From Amyloporia xantha (lineage: Eukaryota > Basidiomycota > Agaricomycetes > Polyporales > Adustoporiaceae), in assembly GCA_036971615.1 (NCBI GenBank), contig JAYKKR010000053.1, forward strand, positions 1 through 64,000: 64,000 nt of DNA. Reading direction: 5' to 3'. Under the pieces are notes generated by a model. The model had not been told where the DNA came from. It worked only from the letters and a program-made list of their open reading frames with translations, and made no database searches. A program made the position numbers and the translations under genes. Shown piece by piece: positions 37,140 through 49,256 of the stretch. The stretch's first letter is position 1; every line of letters begins with the position of its first letter.

Positions 37140-37429
37140 GTCTTCATTGATGCCCATCTGACCGTACTGCGTCTTGAATACGAATTCATGTTATGTCTAT
37201 CATCAACGCCTCTGTCTCTCGCATCCGATTGTGGCACTTGCCATTTGTTATTCCGCAACCATCTTGCAATTGCATTTAAGAATTATTCATTGGAAACCTT
37301 TGACACGTCTGATGATTTTTACAGAAAAGGAGGATGCATTACGCTCGAACCCGTAACACTACAGTATACACAAAGGACATACAACCCATCCGAAGTACTC
37401 CATATCCATAGAGCCCCTAAATCGGCTTC
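37140..37429. other. Short intergenic region, no gene seen
   Basis: Lies between the end of cassette copy 3 and the stop codon of the Hsp20 gene. It probably holds the Hsp20 3' untranslated region. Confidence 0.4.
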
Positions 37430-38037
37430 TTAAGAAATCGTGATTTTCTTCGGCGCCGTCTCCGGCGTCGTCTTCGGGAACGTCACGGTCAACACGCCGT
37501 TATCCATCGCAGCCTTGATGTCCTCGCTCTGAAGGATAAAGGCGTTAGTCATCAAGTAAGAGTTCGATGAGCGAAATATGTGTACAAACCTTGATACCCT
37601 GAGGAAGAGGGATCGCGCGCGAGAACTTGCCGAACCGCCTCTCGCGCACCGCCCAGCCATTGTCATCGCGCTCGTTGGAGAACTTCGACTCGCCAGACAC
37701 GGTCAGGACGCCGTTGTGCACGTCGATCGAGACGTTGTCTTTGTTAAGACCCGGGAGCTCGAACGTCGCCGTCACCACGTTCTGTCCAGCATCCTCATGC
37801 AAGTCCATCCTGGAAAATGCCGTCAGCGATTCGGATTCGGAACACGCGATTGCAGTGCAGTGCAGTGCGCACTTACCTTGGGCGGAGGAACCTCGAGGAG
37901 CTGTCCTGTCTTTGAACTTGGCGGTTATTGTTCTGCGAACCAGGACTGGTAGTGCGCGCAGAGAACGCCTCGTCGAACAGACGGTCAAAGTCGGCGAGGG
38001 AGTAGAAAGGCTCGTAGAAGAAGTTCGAGAGAGACAT
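37430..38037 (-). CDS. Small heat-shock protein, Hsp20/alpha-crystallin
   Basis: ATP-independent cytosolic chaperone that holds unfolding proteins in oligomers during heat stress. Exons 38037-37877, 37809-37590 and 37528-37430 join in frame to 159 residues, a usual length for fungal Hsp20. The N-terminus MSLSNFFYEPFYSLADFDRL is the typical aromatic arm. The alpha-crystallin domain runs from RMDLHEDAGQNVVTATFELPG through NKDNVSIDVHNGVLTVSGE and RRFGKFSRAIPLPQGIK to the signature DNGVLTVTFPKT. It ends PKKITIS. The start is the only ATG fitting the conserved arm. Codon use is strongly G/C at third positions, as in highly expressed genes. A TATA box and heat-shock elements lie upstream. Confidence 0.93.
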
Positions 38038-38153
38038 GTCGAGTCGTTAAGATCGAGGAGAAAGAAGAGGTTATAGAGTGAAGTAGAGCGAAGTTAAGCG
38101 AGTGTCTGAAGTGAATGTGTTCTGTTGGAGGGAGGCAGCAGCGAGCAAGGGGG

Positions 38154-38162
38154 TTTATATAC
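38154..38162 (-). promoter_or_regulatory. TATA box of Hsp20 gene
   Basis: Minus strand reads CGTATATAAACC about 120 bases upstream of the Hsp20 ATG, the usual place for a strong inducible fungal promoter. Confidence 0.7.
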
Positions 38163-38214
38163 GGTGAGGACGGTGGCCTGCAGCCGAATCGTCACTGCGT
38201 TGTCATTGTCTGCA

Positions 38215-38227
38215 GAACGTTCGGGAA
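38215..38227 (-). promoter_or_regulatory. Heat-shock element (proximal)
   Basis: The sequence GAACGTTCGGGAA contains three perfectly spaced alternating units (GAA nn TTC nn GAA), the consensus binding site of an Hsf1 trimer. It lies about 180 bases upstream of the Hsp20 start and 55 bases beyond its TATA box. Confidence 0.8.
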
Positions 38228-38376
38228 GCAGTCTGGACTGTTCACGAGATGGAACAAGAGGTGGGACCGCATCATAGAAAGATCATAGAGTGCCCTGTAG
38301 ATGACGAATTTGGCAAGAGTGTTTTTCTCGACCTTTCTAAGAATTTCGTCCGCAGACTCGTCGACCAGCCAGAGAT

Positions 38377-38389
38377 TTCATGAACTTTC
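38377..38389 (-). promoter_or_regulatory. Heat-shock element (distal)
   Basis: The sequence TTCATGAACTTTC gives TTC nn GAA nn TTC, again three contiguous units. It lies about 340 bases upstream of the Hsp20 start. Two perfect three-unit sites in one promoter are unlikely by chance. Confidence 0.75.
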
Positions 38390-39647
38390 GTCATCAGTAT
38401 AGATGGATAAGAGCTCAGGCGGATTGCGTCCACAGCCAAGAGAGTGAAGAGAACCTCTAAGAACCTAGACAGTTCATGAAGCTGATGCGTGCCGCGCGTC
38501 GCGATATAGTCCTTGGTGACATCCGTGATGATTGCTAGACACCCTCCTGTCCGAGCTAAACAATCGTCTGCAATTGGTATGTCTCATAGCAGTATTACAG
38601 AACAGCATCCATACAATGGTGAGAGGATCGTAGCACCTACGGCGACGTACTACGTACTTACTAGAACTTGAGTGTCGTGGGCGAGCCAGACGTGCACGTG
38701 ACATCCCACGTGTCCCGCCATCAAAGGCGCGCGTACGCGCCGCGATTGTGGCGTCGTCACCCAGGCGCTGCTGCACGCGCCATACTAGCCATTTCCTACC
38801 GCCTTCCTCATTGCTGAACGCTGTTCAGTCTCTCTCTGCGGTGAGTTTGCAGGTTTTCAATACTCAGTCTTGTGTTTCTGCTATTTCCTGGAACCTTCTC
38901 GGAGGCTTTGGTCAATTTCTCTGAGGGATCACCAAGTTTCTCGACCGAACGATTTCGTGTGGCCCATCCATGGACCATGGTGCGCACGTCACCCGTCGAA
39001 TCCTGGTCTGTAATGGAATCTATAACGATAGCTCAAGGTTATCGGATGTCAGGTCCTGTGTCGGTGAGCCTCTGGTGGTGGCTGTATCCTCGATTGTGTC
39101 TGCGAGGTGATAGGGATTTGGGTTTAAGAGTTGAACCCTTGGGCAATTTCCTAGGGTTTGTCTTTAGCCTGTCTGTCGCACAGCTATATTGGTGTTTCAT
39201 CAAATGTCATGGCCGCTGTGGTTCTACCATTGTAGTGTCAAACAACGTGCATAAGCCCTAGTTTTGTCTCAGCTCGTCCGTCTCTTCTCTTGACTACTCC
39301 ATGCTGTCAAACATTGCCAAAGGTATACACGGGTAAGACGGGTTTCTTCTACCTCCTTTGGACGTCAGAAGCAACCATTTGCATATGCTAAGAGAGAGCG
39401 AAGGGAAGACGACCCTTGTTTGCCTGTTCGCGGCTTATATCGAGCTTATCTCTGAATGTTGATTACTGCGCGTCTGTCTGTATCTAACATAATTTAATTT
39501 TGTCCCAGCGACCTTCTTCCGAAACACACATACTGCATATTGTGTCCGGGAAGCTTCGAAGCCTGGAAGCCCTGTAGGTTCGCATGCTTCTTACTCAGCA
39601 CATTTACTCACGAGCATCGCAGCGACATCTCAGCTCTCCATTTGACC
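38390..39647. other. Upstream region of Rtt106-like gene
   Basis: No conserved coding frame. A GTGAGT donor at about 38,839 and a TTTTGTCCCAG acceptor at about 39,509 could bound a 5' untranslated intron of the downstream gene, with the transcript starting near 38,800. That is speculative. The open frame at 38,872-39,261 within it has no recognised domain. Confidence 0.35.
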
Positions 39648-41318
39648 ATGACGGAGACCGGCACAGAAGCGCTCTACTTCAATTCCCTCGCCCCTTCGGC
39701 GCCCCCATCACTTCGAAATCAGCTTCTCGCACTTCCCCATGATACTCTGCTGACCGTTGATATGTTCCTGCGCTTTGTTCTTGGTTCGGCGTGTCCTTCG
39801 ACCGCCTCGCACGACCTCCGTTCAACATGGAACAGCGCGCAGCAAGAGGTGGCGCAGCGGATCGCACATTTGAAGCAAAGTAGTCCTGATGATAACGACA
39901 GTAGAAAACGAGGACGAGATGACGAACCCTCTACGAACTCGAAACGCCCCAAAATGACACAAGATGCGCAATCGACGGCGTCGTCCGTGTCTAACGCATC
40001 TGATTTACCCTTTGATGACCCACCGTTATTCACGCTTCATGCGCTCTCGCTCACCTCTCCAATTAGGAAGAAAGCTGACATCACGATTCACAAACATACA
40101 TTACGTCTGACGCATCCAACCACGCATGCCTCAGAGCATCCGCCCATCCCCCTCTCCGCCATCCGCCGCGCGTTTCTCCTCCCCACGCGCGGGAAGAGCA
40201 AGCCACACTGGTCTGTCCTGCTCATGCCATGCGACGTACGCCCCGCCGGAGGGAAATCCGCGAAAGACAAAGATGAGACACCCACTGTCGCTTTCGGCGT
40301 GGATGCCACGCCTGCAGGGTTCAGTACGACGTCCTACGGCGCGGAAGGGAAGCCGCGGAACACGGCGCATCCGAAAGGCACGACCGTGCTGTCGTCCCTC
40401 CGCACGTTCCTCGGGCACCTGCCCATCGCAACATTGGAGCCGTCGACGGAAGTGTTCCGTTCCGCGTTTCCTGGTGGAGGCGGCTCGGGCGCAGAGGGCG
40501 TCGCGGGGATCGAGGCATACCGCGGCGCGAAGCAGGGGACGTTATGGTTCTTCTCCGAGGGCGTGTTGTGGGACGGGCGGCCGGCGGAGTTCTTTGCGCT
40601 AAGGGATCTGGCGAAGAATAGGGAGGGCGAGGTGGAGGGCGTGCGGACGATCAGTGCGACGGGGAGGACGTGCTCTGTGATCTTGAGGAGGGTAGAGGCG
40701 GCGCAGGATGGCGAGGGCGCGGGAGAGGAAAGTGAAGACGAGGAGGACGAGGAGGCGCGGACGATCGATGTGGACTTTGGGATGGTGGATGGGAAAGAGC
40801 AGGAGGGCATTGCGCGGTGGGTGAAGAGGCACCGACATCTGTTCGGGCGGCGGGACCTGCCGTCGTCGCAAGCCCCTGCTCAAGTGGCGGGGAACGGCAG
40901 CGGTGGCGCTGCCGGACCGAGCACGAGCGCGAAGGCGGGGCCGTCAGAACCAGCGGCGGAGGACGAGTCTGACGAGGAAGACTCGGACTTTGTCGACGAC
41001 TCGTCCTCTGATGGCGGCTCTGTCTCGAGCGACTCGGACTCCGAGGCTGGGGACGGGGGAGCGGGAGTGGAGGATGTGTCTGAGGGCGAGGCGGAGGGTT
41101 CAGAAGATGGTGAGGAGGAGGAGGGTGAAGGAGAGCTCAATCCTGAGCGTCACCCTCTCATGCGTCCGGGTGCGATGCCACGGATGTCGCGCGCTGCGAT
41201 GGAGGCTGTGGTGGGGATGGTGGAGGAGGACTTGTTAGGACCGATGGGCTCTGGTGGAGGCGGCACAGGTCGAATGGGGGATGAAGAGAGTGATGAAGAA
41301 GATGAGCTGGAGGATTGA
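39648..41318 (+). CDS. Rtt106-like histone chaperone
   Basis: Intronless gene for 556 residues from the ATG at 39,648 (MTETGTEALYFNSLAP). The longer frame upstream of it has no ATG. Rtt106 proteins bind H3-H4 through tandem PH-like domains and act in replication-coupled nucleosome assembly and silencing. Visible here: a helical N-terminal part (about 1-90), a basic nuclear-type patch (SRKRGRDDEPS, NSKRPK), then the Rtt106/Pob3-like PH region (KKADITIHKHTLRLTH, PIPLSAIRRAFLLPTRGK, HWSVLLMPCDV; GTLWFFSEGVLWDG; TIDVDFGMVDGKEQEGIARW). From about 440 on it has a long acidic Ser/Asp/Glu tail typical of histone chaperones. The C-terminal half has very G/C-rich codons, unlike the AT-richer cassette regions around it. 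Confidence 0.85.
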   Translation: MTETGTEALYFNSLAPSAPPSLRNQLLALPHDTLLTVDMFLRFVLGSACPSTASHDLRSTWNSAQQEVAQRIAHLKQSSPDDNDSRKRGRDDEPSTNSKRPKMTQDAQSTASSVSNASDLPFDDPPLFTLHALSLTSPIRKKADITIHKHTLRLTHPTTHASEHPPIPLSAIRRAFLLPTRGKSKPHWSVLLMPCDVRPAGGKSAKDKDETPTVAFGVDATPAGFSTTSYGAEGKPRNTAHPKGTTVLSSLRTFLGHLPIATLEPSTEVFRSAFPGGGGSGAEGVAGIEAYRGAKQGTLWFFSEGVLWDGRPAEFFALRDLAKNREGEVEGVRTISATGRTCSVILRRVEAAQDGEGAGEESEDEEDEEARTIDVDFGMVDGKEQEGIARWVKRHRHLFGRRDLPSSQAPAQVAGNGSGGAAGPSTSAKAGPSEPAAEDESDEEDSDFVDDSSSDGGSVSSDSDSEAGDGGAGVEDVSEGEAEGSEDGEEEEGEGELNPERHPLMRPGAMPRMSRAAMEAVVGMVEEDLLGPMGSGGGGTGRMGDEESDEEDELED

Positions 41319-43327
41319 GGCTCGCCTGGACATCCAGGCACGGTAAATTGCGCGGCGCGTCTCGGGCCTAGTATCGGTGAGGCTCTTCGGCATCTGATCT
41401 CACTCGATGTATATTGACATATGAACTCGTTCAGGATCTCAAAAAATGACCGATCGACAGACCATGTGTAAGATGGGTCATTGGCTACCTGCCACTCGAA
41501 TCGGGGATGGCTCTTTGTCATCCTGACGACCGGTGATTCACTGGGTGCGGATATTTTTGTTTCTCTGAGAGTCTACCTCCCGATTTGTTTCTCCATTGAT
41601 GCGTTTCCTCTGGCGGACATGACATGACCTATCGACGCCTTCGGAACAATCTCCATTCCACTTTTCCATCTCATGCATGCGCATTGTAGACAGGTATTTT
41701 TCACGCTGTTCAAAATGTCTCATCGGATTACCCACAGCCACGTACTATGTAGCTCCCACCTGACATGTCTCACATCTTCTGCATCCTCATAGCGAATAAT
41801 TATATTGTATCTGTGTTCACGCATAAGCTGGCTGAGGCACACACGTTGGTTGGACCCAGGAACTCGGATCCTTCGTGCAGATCTCGATCCCGATCTGACT
41901 GCCGATGGCATCGACCCGGCGGTACACACCCTCAGCGCTCAGCGCTCAGCGCCTGCTGTCTTGTCTCCAGCGTACTACTCATCAGCGGCCCCAGCACCTC
42001 TGTCTCTACTGTGACTACACCCATCATCCCTTGAGACACACAAGGTCTATCTGCAACTAAACTATACGGACTGCCTTGCAATCTGTCCTCTGTCTTTTGA
42101 GAAAGAGAACCACAGCATCTGCACTGCTTTAGATGAGTCGAAATGAGAACCGGTTGTGCATGGCAACTGGCTTGGAAGAGGTTCAGTATTTGATATGTCT
42201 TCGTTCAACACTTCCATCACATGTGTCTTTGCTCAATTGAGTCGTCACAGGGAGACAAGTTTGTAAGTGGATTTAATCGAATTTACTGTCTTCTCAAGGA
42301 TAGCTGAAGATATTCGTACTCGTGTCAGGAAGCTCTTGAAAGATAAAACATCTACTCGATCTTTGTACGTAGTGATGGATCACTGCTACTGGTATTACAA
42401 TTAGCAAAGGCCAAAATACTGCTTCTGATCGCTTTATTGCCGTTAGTCCCTCCAAGTGAGGCGCAGTTTCACACCTCAAATCTGCATGGTTCATTCTTGA
42501 TTCCTGAGGTGTTCAGTGAACAGACTAGTGGTTTACATCCTCAAGTTATAGATATATCATTGACTCCCAGGGCTGCCAGCGTTCCAGCGCTCTGACATTC
42601 TACTTGGCGCACTACCAGATCATGCCTTCATCACGGCATGATGTTGCCTTGCAGAATGCGATGAATAGATCTTGATGTCTTTTGACGGTCAGACAGCGAC
42701 TATGGACAGTCCGCCTTCACGCATCAGTTAGTCTCACGACTTCCTGAATGCGTGCAATAGAAAGAATCAGGGCGAGAAGATAATGGCCACTCGTGAGGTT
42801 ATCCATTTGGACGACAGTGATGAAGCATCGGGCCATTATGTAATGTGAGTGCGCGTCGTATCAAAGGGAGTCGTTCATTGGGATACGTCTGATACGAAGG
42901 CCGGACAGACGAACGTGCGTTATCTGATTGAACAAATGTGAGGACTAGGTGACAATCGTGAGCCAGTGGGGCCTGTTTCAATCTGTGGAATCACATCCGC
43001 TGACCCTCTTCTCGGGCCAGCTCCGGCGATGTTCTCGAAGTGACAACGGTGTTTCCACACTAAATCATCTATATCGTGATGTACATGTTTGCACGGCTTC
43101 TGTCCCAAACGCGCACTATGATCAGTCCAGCGAATTCAATGTGGAACGCGTTTATAATGCGTGCCTTTTGTTGGCAACGACGAATCTGGTTCATCCATAC
43201 GCCGATTATCTCTGCCACCCACTCTACCACTCATATCGCCCATTGGTCTTCCACGTCGATCGGAAGGCCTCCTACAATATATATCCGCATTGACGGGCTG
43301 TGATTCGCGTCCAGATTGGCTGATTCC
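41319..43327. other. Two-kilobase gap, no gene recognised
   Basis: Small frames only. 42,230-42,250 (TTGCTCAATTGAGTCGTCA) faintly recalls the cassette FLIQSS DNA, but there is no TATA-ATG-FLIQSS order. No splice-linked domain was found. Confidence 0.4.
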
Positions 43328-45922
43328 ATGGCTTCAGCGTCACATACGACTCCCTACATTCGACTTCAACAGGACTCTATAGGAAGTCAACGAGATCTTC
43401 AAGAACAAGATCCGGTATACCGCTCTGAATCCAGAGGAGATAATGCTACAGGAAGAGCAGAATCTAATCCGCGATTTCTAACATCGTCTCCGACCCCCCT
43501 GCCAATGCCAGACGTTGGTATGGGACATAGACCTCGAGATGGCTCACAATCGACAGTACGCACCTATTGATTATCCATACGTTGTTTGAACGGCTCATGC
43601 TTCCTAGCTTATCAACAGAGCAATGGGTACTCTTAAGCCGAGTTTCGTAGACATTGACCTCTCAGGTTTAACCGTCAGTATATGTTTCTATTCTTGGCTG
43701 GTTTATTAATACACTAAGTTATAGCCTTTATCGAGAGAAGAAAGAACAAGCGTTGAGCCATCCGCTCTAGCCAATGAGCCAGCGGACAAGCCCCAGAGCA
43801 GCTATTATGGCGAGGTATACTACCTTCAAATGTTTCATTTTCCCTACCTAACGGACGTCGGTTTCTCTCTGAAAAGCACCAGGAGGCTGCACGCCAAAAC
43901 TTCAAAGGCGAACGTCTACGTTTCAACTCGGAAAGCACATTGAGCGACTCTTTAATTTGGACAGCATGCGCCGAAAGCGTGTGGAACCACGAGGAAGAAA
44001 TGGTCAAAAAATGGAATAATGAGATCGACGCATTGCTGGTCTTCGTGAGTTTGTCTCTCCTCACAGCTAGCTCCAGGAATAATAATGCATAAAGAACAGG
44101 CTGGTCTCTTCTCCGCCGCTCTGACTACATTTAACGTGCAATATGTCGGAGCGCTGGGCCCACAGACCGGCGGATCCTCAGCTTCAAATTCGACGAGTTT
44201 TGCGGGATCAACAGGATCGGCTAGGGCGATCAACTCGCTGTGGCTTTCTGCTCTAGTGTTTAGCTTGGCGGCGGCCTCCATTGCAATATCTGTCAAGCAA
44301 TGGCTGAACCAATTCACTATGCGGGTGACCAGCATGCCTCGCCAGAACGTGATCATCTGGTACTCTCGACATCGTGGGTTTGAAAAGTGGAAGGTCGAGC
44401 ACATTATAAACATCTTGCCCATTCTTTTGCAGATCGCCCTCTTCCTTTTCTTCATGGGATTGGTCGAACTTTTATGGGCCCTTGATCACGTCGTCTTCTA
44501 CATTATCACACCGATGGTGATACCGCTATTGCTGTTCTCAATATGCACAGCCGTCACCCCAGCCCTTGCCGCCGACTGCCCGTACAGATCTCCCCAAGCA
44601 TGGTGGATTGCCGTGTTCGTCCAGTGGATCAAGTCAAGCCTTGGCGTCGGACGCCGGTCTGTAAACTGGCTCGAGTCAGAGCGCGACTTCGTAACAGCCC
44701 AGAATCGCCGGTTCGTTGATGCTTCATTGTTGGTAGCAGCTGATGCGACAGTCATGGACGACGTATTTCTCAAGTCGGTCATACAGCCCTATATCAGCAC
44801 GTGCTCTCTGGAAGACGCTCCAGAAATCTTGGCGGGGATCATTCAGAATAGGGTCCACGGAATCGCGGATAGCAAGCTCGGCTGGAATGTGGATCGCCAT
44901 GCAGTAACGGCAATATCTCGCATGACGTTTGACGTGTTATACAAGGCGGTCGGTTCCCTCCATTCTTGGGAGCAGGCATCCGGTGCCCCCCAGGTCGAGC
45001 TTCCACCCAAACTTCTCGCGGTGTTAGACAAGCTCATCGTCGCCATGTATACGGATTCCCGCGCCACAGTGTACATTCATCTCCTCAATTTTGTCACCAG
45101 CGCTGGGCATAAACTGGCATCAGAGTCTTCTAATCGTTTGGCAGACATAGTCGCCGATCATGCAGAGCGATTTATCGAAACGAGTCTCCGTGGCAGAGAT
45201 GGTACGTGCACTTTTCCTGATCTATTCGAAGACTGATCCTGAAATCCTGAGCGACAGTATACGATCGTGTTTTTAACCTGCTCGAGGTCATCGAAGACAA
45301 GCTCTCCGACAGGGTGCGGACAAGATTGGTACATGTCGTTCTCAACAAGTCCGATTGGTTAGCAAGTCTCATTCAACAGGAAGGTAAACTTATTTACTCT
45401 ATCCATTTACCCACTTATGTATCACTGCACGCAGAAACTCGCCTACAAACGTTAATATCATGCATTCCTCAGACCAGAGCAGAACACGACGCTCTTACGT
45501 TCGTCCGGACCACTGTTATGTTGATCATACTTTCCAAGGATCTTCCCGAAACAACCCGGTCTCGTACACTGCAAGAGCTACGAATCATGCTAGCTACATT
45601 ACGCGACCGGCCTAGTGTTATGCCGTTCACCATAACTGTTTCACCGCAATCGGGCCTATTGAATGGTGCTGAGGATCAGCGAGATGAGGTGAATCCCCTC
45701 ACCGTCCTCCAGGAGTGCCTCGCAATCGCAGAGAAGGATGCGAACCCACTTCAGAGAAGAGGCTTTGCGAACTGGCGGAACCTGATGTCGCAAATTCGAG
45801 GAGGCGAGAATGTCAGGCCGGACACGTTTGAGAGACATGCTGAAGAATTGTTCCTGACTCGGGGCGATGCTCATAATCTGTGGCGTGTCATGGCCCGTCT
45901 TGCAATCCCACACTCCAATTGA
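43328..45922 (+). CDS. DUF6535 membrane protein, apparently intact
   Basis: Paralogue of the module DUF6535 genes, on the opposite strand. The likely start is ATG 43,328 (MASASHTTPYIRLQQDS). Confident exons: 43877-44044, 44100-45201, 45258-45383 and 45435-45922. Upstream exons near 43328-43555, 43608-43665 and about 43738-43814 are less sure because the simplest splice there gives a stop. The domain starts SLIWTACAESVWNHEEEMV, continues LLVF|AGLFSAALTTFNVQ across an intron, then has membrane helices (LWLSALVFSLAAASIAISVK; LLQIALFLFFMGLVELLWAL; VIPLLLFSICTAVTPAL) and CPYRSPQAW. The long helical C-terminal part has no known function. DUF6535 proteins occur in large families in mushroom-forming fungi; the role is unknown. 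Confidence 0.8.
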
Positions 45923-46254
45923 AAGGGTGCCATGTTGCATCGACCTCTATTTTACGCATCTCACGTTGTGCTGTATCTGTACTGTCCGACATCATATTTA
46001 TAACGTGTCTAGTTTAGAATCACGACCATCATTGACCGATTCACGCCAGTGTATCCTGATACGCCCCAAAGAAGCGGAGACTCAAATCGTGCACGTCTTC
46101 TAGGGACTGCGCTGGACGTGGAAGCATTGCGAGTTCGTGATGACATGTCAGATGTCAGAAACCACTCAGGTATGCTTACTATTACTATACAAGTGACAAT
46201 ATACATCCAATTATATGAAGGGACACAATGCAGTGTAAAGGTTTTAGTGATACG

Positions 46255-47957
46255 TATGGAGATGTGGTACAAGTTGAAGCCTTCCAGTCATCGAAGGTTC
46301 GGTAGATAACTTGCTGCTGTATGGACAAGTTGAAAATGACGTTAATAATGAAAGCGTCTCGAAGGATTGTTTAACAACACTTACGCTCTATTGATATGCG
46401 GCATCGTTCCCTGACTCAAACGATAGCTGTACAGATCATTTTCCGCAGGCGATGCCCGTGCTTCGCGCGACTCAGAGCCAGTCCTAGAATCCACAAAGGC
46501 TTCCAGTGTTTTTCGTATGTACCCATGAAGCGTAGGGATCGAATTTGAGGGAGGTCCACCAAGTTGGAACTCGTGCTTAATCTCGTCAGAAACAACCTGG
46601 GGGCAGTGCATGTCAAGCAGGAGTCTTTATAGGGACCAAACTGGGATACGGCCAAGCTATCTGCGTAGAGATGTCAGCACTGTCGGGGGAAGATGAAGCT
46701 GGATGTTGACGACAGCGCGGGCGGAGGGGCCTGGGTACTGAGCGTTCGGCATAGACCACATGTCTGAGTCGAAGGAGAAGCGAGTCCTCGAAATGAAGGG
46801 GGATGATGCTCGATCCAGAGTAGTGTCTATAATTCATCCTTGATGCCAGTGTCAACTGCATGTATCTCGATTATCGTCTCGTGAAAGGCCCTTCAAGGCG
46901 CTATGATCATCCTATGTCAAGGCTCTGAATGACTGTCATGCAATAAGCATCAGTAAAGGGCATACAGAGTAAATTTAGAGAGACGGCAGCTTGCATACCG
47001 TTACGGTATAAAACACACCCCAAATGTCCTCCATGGTTAAGTAAAACCCGATAATGCGAGGGATCGTGACGTTATCTTCTCCTCACAGATCGCGAGCCAG
47101 CTCGCGAAGCTGACATGTTACCGCAGAAGACGATGAGTAATTGCGTAACAGTGGAGGTGTACGAGGTGACATGTCTCACTTGCAAATCTGTGAATGCTGC
47201 TTGAAAACCGCCGGCCCAATCAGCAGCTAGCCCCGAACGGTCCGCACTGCAAGAGCTCGTTGACCAAGACACCAATGTAATAACGTACATCCTTGGAGAT
47301 AAGAAGTGCGGACAATGAGCTGTCGCGTAGCGTTGGAGATGGATGAGATGAGGTGCGTACCCACACATTCATGTATCTCGGTCAACAACCGCACAAAGCC
47401 GGACTGGAGTAGGGCAGAAGTTGACTCTCGATCCTATAACCGGCCTTTGTACTTGCTATTCGAGCGCTTTTGTTCTACTCAACGCCGATATATCAGGATG
47501 AACGTTCCACCCGGACCTAGTACAGAAAAATGAAAACATAGCTGTCAGCTACCACCAAGGACTCAACACGCACAGCAGGACGTACACTACTTACTCGATT
47601 TCCAGTACCACTTTGGATACTTAGTCGTGTTCTCGGGGTGTCTCGCTGTTTGGACGAGTCATAGGAGTCGTAACACCGCAGGGCGCTAGGTACTCTAGGT
47701 GATTGGTTTCGACACTGCATTGTAGAATCCGCAGGTCGTGATGTAAGGGAGGAAAGTCGTTTTGCGGCACTTCACGGCACTGGCGAGGCAATGTTGACGA
47801 GTGAATCAGAAAGGAGGCGAGGAAGTGTGTGTGAAGCATAGTGATCAGTTTAGCACTAGCTGCAAGAGAGTTAAAGATGGATAGGATGCGCGCGTGAGTC
47901 CTATATTCTGAGAGGGGAGTGGAATGCTCAACTTGCGAGGTGAGATGCGTTTTTATA
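46255..47957 (-). repeat. FLIQSS cassette, copy 4
   Basis: Minus-strand member, the longest (1.7 kb). TATA at about 47,950-47,956, ATG at 47,839 (MLHTHFLASFLIHSST; Q changed to H). The signature TATGGAGATGTGGTACAAG lies at 46,255-46,273. The body includes an open frame at 46,381-46,611 (CPQVVSDEIKHEFQLGG) not matched in other copies, so this copy may contain an insertion or a longer middle. Confidence 0.6.
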
Positions 47958-49256
47958 TCCCGTCCGCGTGGTAGCTTTGGTCATCCATTGTCTAACCAAA
48001 TTGGAAAAAGCTCACCTCGCGATTCGATCCAATACTCCATGCATTATAGTAGTGTGAACAATGTATGCACCGCTCCTCCGAAACATCTATTGCGACGCCC
48101 TTTGTCTCTAGGAGGGAGTGGCGACAGCTATACCGGCACCAAGCCTGGGCTTTGCGTTCCTGGCTGACACATTGCAGGATTTGTGCGTGATAAAAGCAGA
48201 ATCATTCCATGATAATAGAAAGAGCACAACTCTGATTAAGCCTATGCCGTAGATCGCCCACTCGGGGTTAGAAATGTTGGCAACGTTCGCCAAATTCCAA
48301 GGAACTCTTCAGAGGTATATTGGATGCCATTTCAAGACATATTCAGGGTGCTCATTTTTGACGAATAAGAAAAGAACCCGAAATAGTGACGAATAGTTCA
48401 TGTCGGAAAGTGTGCAAATTGGCCCGGGCAATGCGAAGAGAGAAAGTGAATCTCAGATCTCGATCGCATCCAAGACGCAGCACGTGCATTTTGTCAACGG
48501 AAACCTGGTGGTTCGTCTTCGTCTTACGGTTCTCCAAGTCTGCACCGCTCATCCTACTATTCTATTACTTTCTCAAACAAGAAGGATATACAGAAACCGT
48601 ATTATGAAGCTCGCAACAACTTAATCTGTGTTACTGCAAAGCAGTTGTCAGATGTCGTCGTCCTTGTCAATCATTGCAGACCGGTATGTACTCCTACTAA
48701 TTAGAACGGGCCACAACCAATTTAAGCGGGAGCCGGCGATGGATAATGTCTGGCGTGTGTCGTCATGGTGGTCAAAACTCTTTGCGTAGACAATCATCTG
48801 GCACACAGAAGGTTGCCCTTGGACGAACGTCGTTGGTAGCCCAGAGAGTGGCAGGACGTCTAGGGCAACTTATTCGGAATCAATACTAATGTGATTTCAA
48901 TTACAAGCGCAAATTTGAAGCAATTTCCCTGGCCCTCTTTTGGACAGGTAATTCCCTCTAGAATGTTCATGACGCGGTAGAGGGGTCCACGCAGTCATAC
49001 ACTCATATTCACCAATTATTGGCACCATTCTGGTACAATGTGTAATGCGGACTTACCTTATGAGCAAGCCGACGATAGAAATTCCTCGCAAAAGAGGGTT
49101 TGGCCCAGTACCAGACGGTAAGCCGCAACTCGTCATCTCTCATCGCAGAGTGCGCCGTAATCCATACCACTGTCTGCCTGGAGAAGCACGATAGCTGAAG
49201 AGAGTGCCAAACAGTATATTGAACAACGTGCGTGCCTAGTCTTTACAAACTATAGA
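47958..49256. other. Between cassettes 4 and 5; upstream segment only
   Basis: Contains the conserved upstream segment at 48,436-48,470 (minus strand CDRDLRFTFS), about 485 bases upstream of the TATA of copy 4. Otherwise no gene recognised. Confidence 0.45.

Noticed and set aside
40088..41140. Several long minus-strand and shifted-frame ORFs over the Rtt106-like gene
   Set aside because: Shadows of a G/C-rich, acidic coding exon; low-complexity Ser/Pro/Arg translations only.
42230..42255. Possible tenth FLIQSS site (TTGCTCAATTGAGTCGTCA)
   Set aside because: No upstream TATA-ATG arrangement and no 19-base end nearby; similarity too weak.
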